Below are positions 17,692-25,571 of a DNA stretch of 64,000 nt, piece by piece. The notes under the pieces are model-generated. The model was not told the DNA's origin. It saw only the letters and a program-made list of their open reading frames with translations, and did no database searches. Source of the DNA: Bacillota bacterium (GTDB lineage Bacteria; Bacillota; Clostridia; Acetivibrionales; DTU013); assembly GCA_023412915.1 (NCBI GenBank), contig JAEZRE010000013.1, forward strand, positions 1-64,000. The letters are read 5' to 3'. Position 1 is the first letter of the stretch, and each line of letters opens with the position of its first letter. The translations under genes and the position numbers were made by a program.

Positions 17692-18327
17692 ATGGCGCGG
17701 CTAAAGGGTAAAACAGGCATATTCGGCGGTACTTTCAACCCGATCCACAATGGTCATCTGATCATTGCCGAGAGCGTCAGGGAGCAGTGCGGCCTTGACA
17801 AGGTGCTGTTCATGCCCTCCGGACAGCCGCCCCACAAGCGTGATCCCGAGGTTGTAGACCCGGAGCGGCGCTTTGAAATGGTGAAGCTTGCCGTCGGAGC
17901 CAACCCATTTTTCGAGGCTTCACGAATGGAAATCGATAGGGCCGGCTTTACCTATACGGTCAATACGCTGCAGGAGCTGCAGGCGCGACACGGCAGTGAA
18001 ACGGGGCTTTATTTCATTATCGGTGCGGACATAGTACCGGAGCTTGTTACCTGGAAGGACTTCAGGCGGGTCTTCAAGCTATGTGAGTTTATTGCCGTGC
18101 TCAGGCCCGGCTTCGACAAAGAGGCGTTCACAAGGGAGATCGGCAGCGTCGCTGAAAATTACGGCGCGGTGATTCACACCGTCGACGCCCGGCTGATCGA
18201 CATATCCTCCACCGAAATCCGCCAAAAACGCGCTGCCGGCGAGTCCATAAGGTATCTTGTCCCGGACGGCGTCAGAGAATATATTTATAAAGAAGGCTTA
18301 TACATTAAAACAAATGATGCAGATTGA
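17692..18327 (+). CDS. nadD: Nicotinate-nucleotide adenylyltransferase
   Basis: NadD adenylylates nicotinate mononucleotide to NaAD in NAD synthesis. It has 211 residues, as expected. The nucleotidyltransferase motif GGTFNPIHNGHL is at the N terminus and the C-terminal ISSTEIR (the ISSTxIR motif) binds ATP. A GAGAGGTAA ribosome binding site precedes ATG 17692. It overlaps yqeK, the common Firmicutes pairing nadD-yqeK; the usual third member rsfS does not follow here. Confidence 0.95.
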   Translation: MARLKGKTGIFGGTFNPIHNGHLIIAESVREQCGLDKVLFMPSGQPPHKRDPEVVDPERRFEMVKLAVGANPFFEASRMEIDRAGFTYTVNTLQELQARHGSETGLYFIIGADIVPELVTWKDFRRVFKLCEFIAVLRPGFDKEAFTREIGSVAENYGAVIHTVDARLIDISSTEIRQKRAAGESIRYLVPDGVREYIYKEGLYIKTNDAD

Positions 18328-18892
18328 AGAAATGAAAACAAAATTGAGGCAGATGCTCTCACAGCAGAGATACGCCCATTCCCTGCAGGTAATGGAGGCG
18401 TCCCTTAAATTGGCTGAAAAGTATGGAGAGGATCCTGAAAAGGCGTCTATAGCAGGGTTGGTGCACGATTGTGCGAAGGACCTGCCAAATGAAACCACTT
18501 TTACTTTTTGCGATAAATATGGTATCATAGTCGACAATATAATGAAAAGTCAGCCGGAACTTCTCCACGGGCTGGTAGGTTCATACCTTGCAAGGGACGT
18601 ATTCGGCATCGAATGTCCGCGCATAAGGGAAGCCATTGCATATCATACTATGGGAAGCGAAGGCATGGATAAGCTGTGCAGCATCGTATTCATCGCCGAT
18701 TATATAGAAGCGGGCCGCAATTACCCCGGTGTGGACAAGATAAGAGCGGCGGCGGGGGAGAGCCTGGAAAAGGCGATTGTAGCCGGGCTGGATAATACGA
18801 TAGAGCACATTTTGAAAAAGGGCGGACTGCTCCACCCACAGACTATAGCAACCAGAAACTGGGCGTTGAAGCAGTCGGGAATGGTCAAATAG
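18314..18892 (+). CDS. yqeK: HD-domain Ap4A hydrolase YqeK
   Basis: YqeK family members are symmetrical diadenosine tetraphosphatases. The HD-domain metal ligands are visible as RYAHSLQVM, GLVHDCAKDLP and AYHTMGS. I place the start at ATG 18314, overlapping nadD by 14 bases; ATGs at 18317 and 18332 are alternatives, and the longer frame from 18257 would run deep into nadD. That gives about 192 residues, the normal length. It is translationally coupled to nadD and abuts the next gene. Confidence 0.9.
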   Translation: MMQIEEMKTKLRQMLSQQRYAHSLQVMEASLKLAEKYGEDPEKASIAGLVHDCAKDLPNETTFTFCDKYGIIVDNIMKSQPELLHGLVGSYLARDVFGIECPRIREAIAYHTMGSEGMDKLCSIVFIADYIEAGRNYPGVDKIRAAAGESLEKAIVAGLDNTIEHILKKGGLLHPQTIATRNWALKQSGMVK

Positions 18893-19204
18893 ATGAACAA
18901 AGCGGATAAATCCTCTGCGAGCAGGTTTTTTTATTCCTTCGGGACAGTTTTCCTGTTTGCGGTATTAACCATATGCATAATAAACTTCACAAGGGACGGA
19001 CGTATATTCGAAAAGGCAACGCCTGTCGTTAAGACTGAAACTACCTCCAGCAGCCCTTCGAAAACGGAGGGCACTATAAAGATAGATACGTCGGTGCCGA
19101 AGACGCCGGCGAAACCTTCGGGTAAAAAGCAAGCCAAGCCTTCCGGCCAAGCCAAGGCACCGACCGGCGCAGCCAAGCCCGCCAATCCCGGCGAGGAACC
19201 ATAG
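18893..19204 (+). CDS. Small single-span membrane protein with Pro/Lys/Ala-rich tail
   Basis: I do not recognise this 103-residue protein. Residues about 11-30 form one hydrophobic segment (SFGTVFLFAVLTICIINF). The rest is low complexity, rich in Thr, Ser, Pro, Lys and Ala, with repeats such as AKPSGKKQAKPSGQAK. This suggests a membrane anchor with an extended tail outside or in the wall. It begins immediately after the yqeK stop, so it is probably co-transcribed with nadD-yqeK. In many Firmicutes a LytR-type gene or rsfS sits here. It could be a shortened relative of a membrane anchor, but nothing in it shows a catalytic domain. Confidence 0.65.
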   Translation: MNKADKSSASRFFYSFGTVFLFAVLTICIINFTRDGRIFEKATPVVKTETTSSSPSKTEGTIKIDTSVPKTPAKPSGKKQAKPSGQAKAPTGAAKPANPGEEP

Positions 19205-19205
19205 C

Positions 19206-19232
19206 GAAACGCAGGGACGGTTCTTTTGTTTC
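19206..19232 (+). repeat. REP-like 27-nt motif, copy 2
   Basis: GAAACGCAGGGACGGTTC followed by TTTTGTTTC matches copy 1 (2075-2101, minus strand) at 25 of 27 bases. It lies just after the stop of the small membrane protein. Confidence 0.6.
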
Positions 19233-19290
19233 ACTTTTCATGCTCAGTCCCGTTTTCGAACTGTCCCTCAGGAACCGGGCAAGATCCCTG

Positions 19291-19331
19291 ACACTATGTC
19301 ACCGACCCTATGTCCCATACCCTATGTCCCA
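19291..19331 (+). repeat. Short tandem repeat, unit ACCCTATGTCCCA
   Basis: ACCCTATGTCCCA occurs at 19305-19317 and again at 19319-19331. A degenerate unit (ACACTATGTCACC) precedes them from 19291. The complement, GGGACATAGGG, resembles the GGGAC blocks of the nearby REP-like motif, so the whole 19206-19331 gap looks like a cluster of repeat fragments. Confidence 0.5.
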
Positions 19332-19390
19332 GCACACCTCAAGAACCGCTCCATGGCTCACGCAATATACTGATCTTATGGAGGAATATC

Positions 19391-20641
19391 ATGAAGACTT
19401 ACTACACCGAACAAACGAATTTTTTCGGAAAAACCAAGCCCTCCGAACTGCTGAAGGAATACGGCAGCCCGTTGTATGTGTACAATGAGGCCATATTGAG
19501 GCAGAGATGCCGCGAAATGGCTCAGTTGGTCGATAGCCCCGATTTCAAGTCAAATTATTCCATCAAAGCCAACTCGAACCTCGAGATAATAAAGATCGCC
19601 AGGGAGGAAGGTCTGCACGCCGACGCAATGTCTCCCGGTGAAATATACATACTGGCGGCTGCGGGCTATAAGCCCGAGGAACTGCTGTTCGTAGCCAACA
19701 ACGTATCGGCTGATGAAATGAAATATGCCATAGACGCCGGTGTTCTGGTAAGCTGCGATTCCATATCACAGCTGCGGCAATACGGCAGGCTGAACCCGGG
19801 CGGCCGGGCGGTGGTGCGCTTCAACCCAGGCATTGGAGCGGGGCATCACGAGAAGGTCGTTACTGCAGGCAAGAATACGAAATTCGGCATAACGATAGAG
19901 CTTATAGATGAAGTCAAATCCGTCCTTAAGGAATATAACCTCAAGCTGGTCGGGATAAACCAGCACATTGGCTCGCTGTTCATGGAGCCAACGCCGTACA
20001 TTGAAAGCGTAAAGCAGCTGCTCTCCATAGCCGAACAGTTTGAGGAAATCGAATTCGTTGACATGGGAGGCGGCTTCGGCATCCCTTATCATAAGCAGGA
20101 TGGACAGGAAAGGCTCGATCTGAAGGAGACCGGCCGCGCGCTCAAGGAAGTCATCGACCGTTGGACAGTTACCCATGGAAGAAAGCTCAGGATTAAAATG
20201 GAGCCCGGCCGTTATTCGGTGGCGGAAAGCAGCGTACTTCTGGGTACCGTACACTCCGTAAAGCAGAACGGCAGCAAGAATTATATAGGCACCGACATAG
20301 GGTTCAACGTATTGGTCAGACCCGTAATGTATGATTCGTACCACGATGTTGAGTTTTACAGGAACGACGAGCTGTTGAAATCCGGAGAAACGGTAACCGC
20401 ATCGGTTGTGGGCAATATTTGCGAAACCGGCGACATACTTGCAAAGGACAGGGAGCTGCCGGTAATCAGGGAAGGCGATATCATAGGCGTAATGGATGCG
20501 GGAGCATACGGCTATTCCATGTGCTCGAACTACAACAGCAGGCTCAGGCCGGCCGAAGTCATGATCGGGCTGGACGGAACGCCGAGACTGATCCGCAGAC
20601 GCGATACTTTCGAGGATCTGATGAGAGGCTTCGTGAAGTAA
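19391..20641 (+). CDS. lysA: Diaminopimelate decarboxylase
   Basis: A PLP enzyme of alanine racemase fold that converts meso-diaminopimelate to lysine. The start ATG 19391 has GGAGGAAT just upstream and gives 416 residues, the family length; longer frames upstream run through repeat DNA. The PLP lysine is in SNYSIKANSN. HIGS, the phosphate-binding GGGFGIPY, MEPGRY, and the CETGD cysteine near the C terminus follow. GAYGYSMCSNYNSR is the usual substrate-site segment. No lysine riboswitch is visible upstream. A carboxynorspermidine decarboxylase is less likely given the full LysA motif set. Confidence 0.93.
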   Translation: MKTYYTEQTNFFGKTKPSELLKEYGSPLYVYNEAILRQRCREMAQLVDSPDFKSNYSIKANSNLEIIKIAREEGLHADAMSPGEIYILAAAGYKPEELLFVANNVSADEMKYAIDAGVLVSCDSISQLRQYGRLNPGGRAVVRFNPGIGAGHHEKVVTAGKNTKFGITIELIDEVKSVLKEYNLKLVGINQHIGSLFMEPTPYIESVKQLLSIAEQFEEIEFVDMGGGFGIPYHKQDGQERLDLKETGRALKEVIDRWTVTHGRKLRIKMEPGRYSVAESSVLLGTVHSVKQNGSKNYIGTDIGFNVLVRPVMYDSYHDVEFYRNDELLKSGETVTASVVGNICETGDILAKDRELPVIREGDIIGVMDAGAYGYSMCSNYNSRLRPAEVMIGLDGTPRLIRRRDTFEDLMRGFVK

Positions 20642-20681
20642 AAAAGGGTGAATTGGAGTTTGTTAAAAAATTAATTAGTGC

Positions 20682-20710
20682 TTGACAAGAGGATACTCTT
20701 TATTTATAAT
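20682..20710 (+). promoter_or_regulatory. Consensus promoter for the glycine riboswitch-serine operon
   Basis: TTGACA (20682-20687) and TATAAT (20705-20710) are both perfect, with a 17-base spacer. Transcription would start near 20717, just ahead of the riboswitch. Confidence 0.88.
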
Positions 20711-20746
20711 AAATCTAACTTTTACAAAAAGTTGCTAATTGAATAT

Positions 20747-20868
20747 CGTCGGATGAAAGGTGAGGGAGTATTTCGACCTTGCCGGGACGAATCTCTGGAG
20801 AGACCATGACACGGCGCCGAAGGGGCAAGGCTTAACAAGCTTAATCTCTCAGGCAAAAGGACAGAGTA
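20747..20868 (+). promoter_or_regulatory. Glycine riboswitch (single aptamer with 5' ghost helix)
   Basis: The conserved core is complete once: CTCTGGAGAGACC, then GCCGAAGGGGCAAGG, then ATCTCTCAGGCAAAAGGACAGAG (read 20793-20868). No second full aptamer is present. A 5' helix, CGTCGG with CC..GACG (20747-20752/20782-20789) enclosing AAGGT/ACCTT (20757/20776), takes the place of the first aptamer, as in type-2 singlet glycine riboswitches. It lies behind a perfect promoter and ahead of an aminotransferase-serA operon. Confidence 0.92.
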
Positions 20869-20894
20869 TGAATACATGTTTATAGCATGTTATA

Positions 20895-20931
20895 GGGTCA
20901 GGTCTCATAGCAGATTTGACCTTTAATTTTT
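20895..20931 (+). terminator. Riboswitch expression-platform terminator
   Basis: GGTCA (20896-20900) pairs with TGACC (20917-20921), with an inner TCT/AGA (20903-20905/20912-20914), followed by TTTAATTTTT. It lies between the glycine aptamer and the ribosome binding site GGAGG, so glycine binding probably controls read-through. Confidence 0.6.
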
Positions 20932-20947
20932 GAAGGAGGCAGGAAAT

Positions 20948-22015
20948 ATGCATAAAAAGCTGTTTATACCTGGCCCTGTTGAAGTAAGGGAAGATGTTCT
21001 TCAGAAAATGGCCGAACCTATGATCGGTCACAGGACCAAAGAAGCATCGGCGCTTCAGCGCGGTATATCTGAAAAAATGCAGACAGTGATGTACACGAAA
21101 AATACAATATTATTGTCGACAACGTCCGGCAGCGGTCTTATGGAAGGCTCTGTCCGCTCCTGCACCGGCAAGCGGGCAGCCGTGTTCTCGGTAGGCGCCT
21201 TCGGCGACAGGTGGTACAAGATGGCTGCTTCGAATAACGTGCCTGCAGATCTTTACTCTTCCGAACCCGGAAAACCTACAACTCCCGAGATGGTCGACAA
21301 AGCGCTTTCAACGGGCAAATACGATTTGATTACGATAACACATAACGAAACCTCGTCGGGCGTCATGAACCCTGTTGAAGAAATAGCGGAGGTTATGAAA
21401 AAATATCCCGAAGTCATATGGTGCATGGATACAGTCAGTTCCATGGCGGGGACCAAAATAGAGGTCGACAAGCTGGGAGTCGATATATGTATTACTTCCA
21501 CGCAGAAATGTCTGGGACTGCCTCCCGGAATGGCGATATGTTCTTTCTCCGAAAAAGCCAGGGAAGCGGCGACAAAGGTGGAATTCAGGGGAACCTACCT
21601 GGATATGCTCGATCTTTATAATTACGTGGTAAAGAAAGACTACCAGTACCCGTCGACGCCTTCGCTGTCTCATATGTTCGCGCTTGACTACCAGCTGGAC
21701 AGGATACTCGCGGAGGGCCTCGAAAACAGGTACGCGAGGCACCTTGAAATGGCGAGGCTGGTCAGGACTTGGGCCAGGGAAAATTTTGAACTGTTCCCCG
21801 AAGAAAAATACGCTTCCAATACATTGACTACGATCAGGAATACAAAGGGGATCAGCGTGAGCGAGCTCAACAAGAAGCTCGGAGAGCTGGGCTACATGAT
21901 CTCCAACGGCTACGGCGACCTCAAGGAGGTAACCTTCAGGATCGCACACATGGCCGATATGACGGTGCAGGAAGTTCGCGAATTGCTGGCGGTCATGGAT
22001 AAGCTGATAGCATAG
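20948..22015 (+). CDS. Class V aminotransferase, probable phosphoserine aminotransferase
   Basis: A 355-residue PLP enzyme of the alanine-glyoxylate/serine-pyruvate aminotransferase group. LFIPGPVEV opens the protein, and the PLP lysine is in ITSTQKCLGLPPGMA, with THNETSSGVMNP and WCMDTVSSMAGT upstream. Directly followed by serA, it most likely makes phosphoserine from 3-phosphohydroxypyruvate, as archaeal and clostridial SerC stand-ins of this group do. Glyoxylate transamination to glycine is the alternative, and the glycine riboswitch upstream makes that worth testing. ATG 20948 is chosen over the TTG at 20930 because GGAGG lies 8 bases ahead. Confidence 0.85.
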   Translation: MHKKLFIPGPVEVREDVLQKMAEPMIGHRTKEASALQRGISEKMQTVMYTKNTILLSTTSGSGLMEGSVRSCTGKRAAVFSVGAFGDRWYKMAASNNVPADLYSSEPGKPTTPEMVDKALSTGKYDLITITHNETSSGVMNPVEEIAEVMKKYPEVIWCMDTVSSMAGTKIEVDKLGVDICITSTQKCLGLPPGMAICSFSEKAREAATKVEFRGTYLDMLDLYNYVVKKDYQYPSTPSLSHMFALDYQLDRILAEGLENRYARHLEMARLVRTWARENFELFPEEKYASNTLTTIRNTKGISVSELNKKLGELGYMISNGYGDLKEVTFRIAHMADMTVQEVRELLAVMDKLIA

Positions 22016-22035
22016 TGCGGAAGGAGAGTATATAT

Positions 22036-23637
22036 ATGAAAGTAATCGTAACGGAAAGAATAGCTGAAGAGGGCATTCAGTATCTTAAGGATAAAGGCTT
22101 TGAGGTCGACACAAGATTTGGAATTTCACATAGCGAGCTGCTCGACATCATAGGCGTATACGACGCGATAATCGTAAGAAGCGTTACAAAGGTCAACGCC
22201 GAACTGCTTGAGAAGGCGGTAAATCTTAAAGTCGCAGGAAGAGCCGGCAACGGCATAGACAATATCGATGTGCCTGCCTGCACCCAGAAGGGCATAATCG
22301 TGGTCAATACGCCCGAGAGCAATATAATGGCTGCCGCGGAGCTGGCAATCGGCCTGGCCTACTGCATTTTCAGAAACATACCGCGCGCAAACGCCGCAGG
22401 CAGGAAGGGCGATTTCAGAAGGAACCAGTTCCTCGGCAATGAGCTTGACGGCAAGACAGTCGGTATAATCGGGCTCGGAAGGATCGGCTCAATTGTTGCG
22501 ACAAAGCTCAAGGGCGCGAACATGAGGGCAATCGCGTACGATCCGTACATCACCGATGAGAAGTTCAAGAAATATGGGGTAGAGAAGTGCGAAACGCTCG
22601 AGGAGCTGCTGAAGCAGGCTGATCTGATAACGCTTCACACGCCCAAGACGGCTGAAACCTATGGGATCATCGGAGAAAAGGAACTGGCGCTGTGCAAGAA
22701 GGGCGTCAGGATAGTAAACGCCGCAAGAGGCGGCCTTGTAAATGAGAAGGCTCTTTACAACGCATTGAAGGAGGGCAAGGTCGCAGGCGCAGGAATAGAC
22801 GTGCTCGATCCCGAACCGTCCTATGACAAGAAGCCAGAAGAACAGACCTATACCAATGCGCTGCTGGAATTCGACAACGTCGTAATAACTCCTCACCTCG
22901 GAGCTTCCACGTCTGAGGCCAATTACAACGTCGGTACGGCCGTAACACAGCTTGTTGCGGGAGCACTGAACGGGGAAATGGTCGCGGCGGTCAATATGCC
23001 GCCGATGCAGGCGGATCTCGACGGACTGCGTCCGTATATCACACTTGCTGAAATGCTTGGGAAGCTATACTATCAAAGCGAAAAGGAAACCGTTCAGAAA
23101 ATAGAGGTGATCTACAGCGGCGATCTGGCGGACCAGGAAACGAAGCTGTTCTCGCTTTCAGTGCTGAAGGGCTTTCTTGAACCGGTCATCAAGGAAAAGG
23201 TCAATTACGTAAATGCGGAGCTTATGCTGCACAACATGGGCATCGAAATGGTCGAGAGCAAAAAGTCGCAGCTCGACAAATACACGAACCTGATTACTGT
23301 CAAGTTCACCACCAAAAAAGGTACTCAAAGCGTATCGGGCACAATATTCGCAAAGGAAGAAATGCGCATAGTGGACTTCTTCGGGTATAAGCTCGATTTC
23401 GAGCCGAGCCCGTATATCCTGGCTGTTCAGAATATCGACAAGCCCGGTATAATCGGTCGTATCGGCACAACCCTGGGCGCAGTCGGAGTGAATATCGCCG
23501 CAATGCAGTGGAGCCGTAACAAGAAGGGCGAGAAGGCGGTTTCCTTTGTAAGCGTGGATCAGGACGTAAACGGTGAAGTGCTTGATGAACTGCGTAAAAT
23601 AGACGGCGTGCTGAAGGTATCGATGCTGAAGTTCTAG
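22036..23637 (+). CDS. serA: D-3-phosphoglycerate dehydrogenase
   Basis: SerA oxidises 3-phosphoglycerate in the first step of serine synthesis. At 533 residues it is the long form: the catalytic and NAD domain (GRAGNGIDNIDV, VGIIGLGRIGS and the PHLGASTSEA catalytic His), then an intervening allosteric-substrate-binding domain, then a C-terminal ACT domain (ILAVQNIDKPGIIGRIGTTL) that usually senses serine. ATG 22036 is preceded by AAGGAGA; the longer frame starts at a GTG overlapping the previous stop. It is in an operon with the aminotransferase under the glycine riboswitch. Confidence 0.96.
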   Translation: MKVIVTERIAEEGIQYLKDKGFEVDTRFGISHSELLDIIGVYDAIIVRSVTKVNAELLEKAVNLKVAGRAGNGIDNIDVPACTQKGIIVVNTPESNIMAAAELAIGLAYCIFRNIPRANAAGRKGDFRRNQFLGNELDGKTVGIIGLGRIGSIVATKLKGANMRAIAYDPYITDEKFKKYGVEKCETLEELLKQADLITLHTPKTAETYGIIGEKELALCKKGVRIVNAARGGLVNEKALYNALKEGKVAGAGIDVLDPEPSYDKKPEEQTYTNALLEFDNVVITPHLGASTSEANYNVGTAVTQLVAGALNGEMVAAVNMPPMQADLDGLRPYITLAEMLGKLYYQSEKETVQKIEVIYSGDLADQETKLFSLSVLKGFLEPVIKEKVNYVNAELMLHNMGIEMVESKKSQLDKYTNLITVKFTTKKGTQSVSGTIFAKEEMRIVDFFGYKLDFEPSPYILAVQNIDKPGIIGRIGTTLGAVGVNIAAMQWSRNKKGEKAVSFVSVDQDVNGEVLDELRKIDGVLKVSMLKF

Positions 23638-23705
23638 AAATGGAGATTTAAAATAGGCAGCTTCGTTGAAAAGCAAAATAAATAGCTTATTATATAGATG
23701 GCTTA

Positions 23706-23743
23706 TGAGTCAGGGGAGAATTTCTCTGACTCACTTTTATTTT
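23706..23743 (+). terminator. Intrinsic terminator after serA
   Basis: TGAGTCAG and GAGA pair with TCTC and TGACTCA across an ATT loop (23706-23733), followed by CTTTTATTTT. Confidence 0.85.
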
Positions 23744-23753
23744 CAGTACATAT

Positions 23754-23943
23754 AGGCCTGCCGTATCGGTTACTTAATTGCTGGTTTCGTTCAAAGAGCA
23801 TATAGACTCAGCTTGGTGGCAAATTCAAACTCGCTCAGCGTTAAAAACGCTTCGCTCAAACATGAATTTGCCCTTGCCAATGCTTCGTCAATATGCTCTA
23901 TTTCACAAAACCAACGCAATTCAATAACCGATATGGCAGGCCT
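23754..23943. repeat. Long inverted repeat, copy 2 (shared core 23789-23911)
   Basis: The ends AGGCCTGCC (23754-23762) and GGCAGGCCT (23935-23943) pair perfectly. Inward come TATCGGTTA/TAACCGATA, AATTGC/GCAATT, TGGTTT/AAACCA, AGAGCATAT/ATATGCTCT and the core shared with copy 1. The outer arms are unrelated to those of copy 1. The apex carries an extra 16 bases, CAGCGTTAAAAACGCT, which is itself a small hairpin. The element lies between convergent genes, serA and the minus-strand glycosyltransferase. Confidence 0.8.
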
Positions 23944-23977
23944 TTACAACTCCGCATCTGTTCAAATTCTCTTCTGC

Positions 23978-25048
23978 TTATCTGCGTGCAACGCTTACGC
24001 CGTCTATGTTTTTGGTTTCCTTAACGATGTACAGCGGGCGGCCTTTGACTTCATCGTATATCCTGCCTATATAGGCGCCGATTATTCCCATAATGATCAG
24101 CATGATGCCGTTGAAGAACAGGCTTACGGCTAAAATGGAAGCCCAGCCCGTCACCGTAGTATTTGTGAACAGCTTTTGTAGCACTACGACAAGCAAATAC
24201 GCGAAGCTCAGGATTGACAGGAAGCCTCCGCAATATGACGCCAGCTTGAGCGGTTTATATGAAAATGAAGCTATGCCGTCGCAGGCAAAACGCAGCATTT
24301 TTTTCAAGGGGTATTTGGATTCGCCCGCGAAGCGTTTGTCACGCACATATTCGATGCCTGTCTGGCTGAAGCCCAGCCAGCTGATTATGCCTCTTATATA
24401 GCGATTCTTTTCATTTATCCTGGCAAGCGCGCTGCACACCTTTCTGTCGATAAGCCTGAAATCTCCCGTATCAACCGGCAGGTCGACGTCCGTCATGCTC
24501 CTGATGAAACGGTAGAACAGCCTGGCGGTGAGCTTTTTGAACACGGTCTCACCATTGCGTTTCATCCTGACGCCATAGACGACATCGTAACCTTCACGCC
24601 ATTTACGAAGCATATCCGGAATTATTTCAGGCGGATCCTGAAGGTCCGCGTCGATCAGCACCACGGTTTCTCCCGCAGAGTAGTCCATACCGGCCGTACT
24701 AGCCAGCTGGTGCCCGAAGTTCCGGGAGAAATTGATAAGCTTGACATGCGGATCGCCGGCACATATTTCAGACAGGATTTCAGCAGTCCGGTCCTTGCTG
24801 CCGTCATTCACAAAAATGAGCTCGTAGGGCTCATTCGTGGATTCCATGACTACACTGAGTCTTTTATACGTTTCCGGCAGCACGGCCTCCTCGTTGAAGA
24901 CAGGGACTACGACCGAACAAATTATCTTTTTCGATGTCAAAGCGTCATCCCCGGTCACCATACCGTTTTCTTTTGCGGAAACGTCTTCCTTCTCTGAAAC
25001 AAGATTTTCCCCAAGGCCTACAACCTTTTTCATATCCTTGTCGATCAT
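23978..25048 (-). CDS. Family 2 glycosyltransferase, polyprenyl-phosphate type (GtrB/DPM-like)
   Basis: A 356-residue membrane-bound family 2 glycosyltransferase of the kind that loads a sugar onto undecaprenyl phosphate. After about 40 variable residues, CSVVVPVFNEEAVLPETY begins the GT-A fold. FVNDGSKD and the metal-binding DADLQDPPE follow, then QTGIEYVRDKRFAGESKYP. Two C-terminal transmembrane spans (SFAYLLVVVLQKLF; ILAVSLFFNGIMLIIMGIIG) complete the GtrB-like layout. ATG 25048 has GGAGAGG just upstream on its strand. It converges with serA and diverges from the riboswitch locus. The sugar and final acceptor cannot be read from sequence. Confidence 0.9.
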   Translation of the reverse strand: MIDKDMKKVVGLGENLVSEKEDVSAKENGMVTGDDALTSKKIICSVVVPVFNEEAVLPETYKRLSVVMESTNEPYELIFVNDGSKDRTAEILSEICAGDPHVKLINFSRNFGHQLASTAGMDYSAGETVVLIDADLQDPPEIIPDMLRKWREGYDVVYGVRMKRNGETVFKKLTARLFYRFIRSMTDVDLPVDTGDFRLIDRKVCSALARINEKNRYIRGIISWLGFSQTGIEYVRDKRFAGESKYPLKKMLRFACDGIASFSYKPLKLASYCGGFLSILSFAYLLVVVLQKLFTNTTVTGWASILAVSLFFNGIMLIIMGIIGAYIGRIYDEVKGRPLYIVKETKNIDGVSVARR

Positions 25049-25216
25049 GGTTTCCTCTCCGTACCTGCGCCATATTTAACTTCAAACGCGGCGCCATATT
25101 GAATATTTTTCCACGTTTGAGGCGTATCATACATATGTCGTAATTTAGTTTTGTCTATAGGGTAATATCTTAGTCGACAATTTATGTAAAAATTTGAAAC
25201 TATTTTTTAAAAAAGC

Positions 25217-25245
25217 TTGCAATTGGCCGGACGACCTGCTAGAAT
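25217..25245 (+). promoter_or_regulatory. Promoter for the c-di-GMP riboswitch transcript
   Basis: TTGCAA (25217-25222), a 17-base spacer, and TAGAAT (25240-25245). It is the only good promoter between the divergent glycosyltransferase and the tandem riboswitch. Confidence 0.6.
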
Positions 25246-25272
25246 AATGGTATAAATTAGATATAGAAGTCG

Positions 25273-25385
25273 GTTGAGCTTTTCAACGATAAGCGGCAAA
25301 ACGGACGAAAGTCCGCGACGCAAAGCTAAAGGGCCTTCCCGCTGATGAAGCGGTTGGCAGCCAGTTACCGAAGGGAAAGTTTTTT
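25273..25385 (+). promoter_or_regulatory. c-di-GMP-I (GEMM) riboswitch, aptamer 1
   Basis: A GTTGA/TCAAC hairpin leads into the GEMM-I core: CGGCAAAACGGACGAAAGTC with the GAAA tetraloop stem, CGCGACGCAAAGC, GGGCC, then GGTTGGCAGCCAGTTACCG. The ligand-contacting blocks GGCAAA, GACGCAAAGC and the terminal GTTACCG are intact. CCTTC (25334-25338) can pair with GAAGG (25370-25374), and a run of six T at 25380-25385 follows, so the aptamer may end in its own terminator. It is the first of two in series. Confidence 0.9.
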
Positions 25386-25455
25386 ATTTGCCCAGATTTT
25401 TTATTCGGGCAATTCGGTTTACACTGAAAAGCTCTAAAACTCAATAACAGTTATT

Positions 25456-25570
25456 GTTGAAAACTTTTCAACGATAAAGGCAAAACGGACGAAAGTCCGC
25501 GACGCAAAGCTATAGGGCCTTCCCGCCGATATGAAGCGGATGGCAGCCAGTTACCGAAGGGAGTTTTTTT
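25456..25570 (+). promoter_or_regulatory. c-di-GMP-I (GEMM) riboswitch, aptamer 2
   Basis: This nearly duplicates aptamer 1, including the leading hairpin (GTTGAAAA/TTTTCAAC) and the GGCAAAACGGACGAAAGTCC, GACGCAAAGC and GGCAGCCAGTTACCG blocks. The 3' strand GAAGGGAG is the ribosome binding site of the next gene, and seven T (25564-25570) lie just before its ATG. Control could be by ribosome-site masking, by termination, or both. The G in the GGCAAA block that favours c-di-GMP over cGAMP appears retained. Confidence 0.9.
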
Positions 25571-25571
25571 G

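Noticed and set aside
19205..19390. Lysine riboswitch before lysA
   Set aside because: No L-box core is present; the gap holds repeat fragments.
19240..19488. Short frame between the small membrane protein and lysA
   Set aside because: It covers repeat fragments and the lysA start in another frame; no protein-like sequence.
23813..24133. 106-codon plus-strand frame after serA
   Set aside because: It runs from the inverted repeat into the antisense of the glycosyltransferase gene.
25286..25374. cGAMP-specific GEMM-Ib variant
   Set aside because: The G of the GGCAAA block that supports c-di-GMP preference appears retained in both aptamers, so the standard c-di-GMP-I class is preferred.
25273..25570. 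CRISPR-like direct repeat pair
   Set aside because: The two repeated blocks are riboswitch aptamers with conserved folds, with only two copies and no spacer structure.
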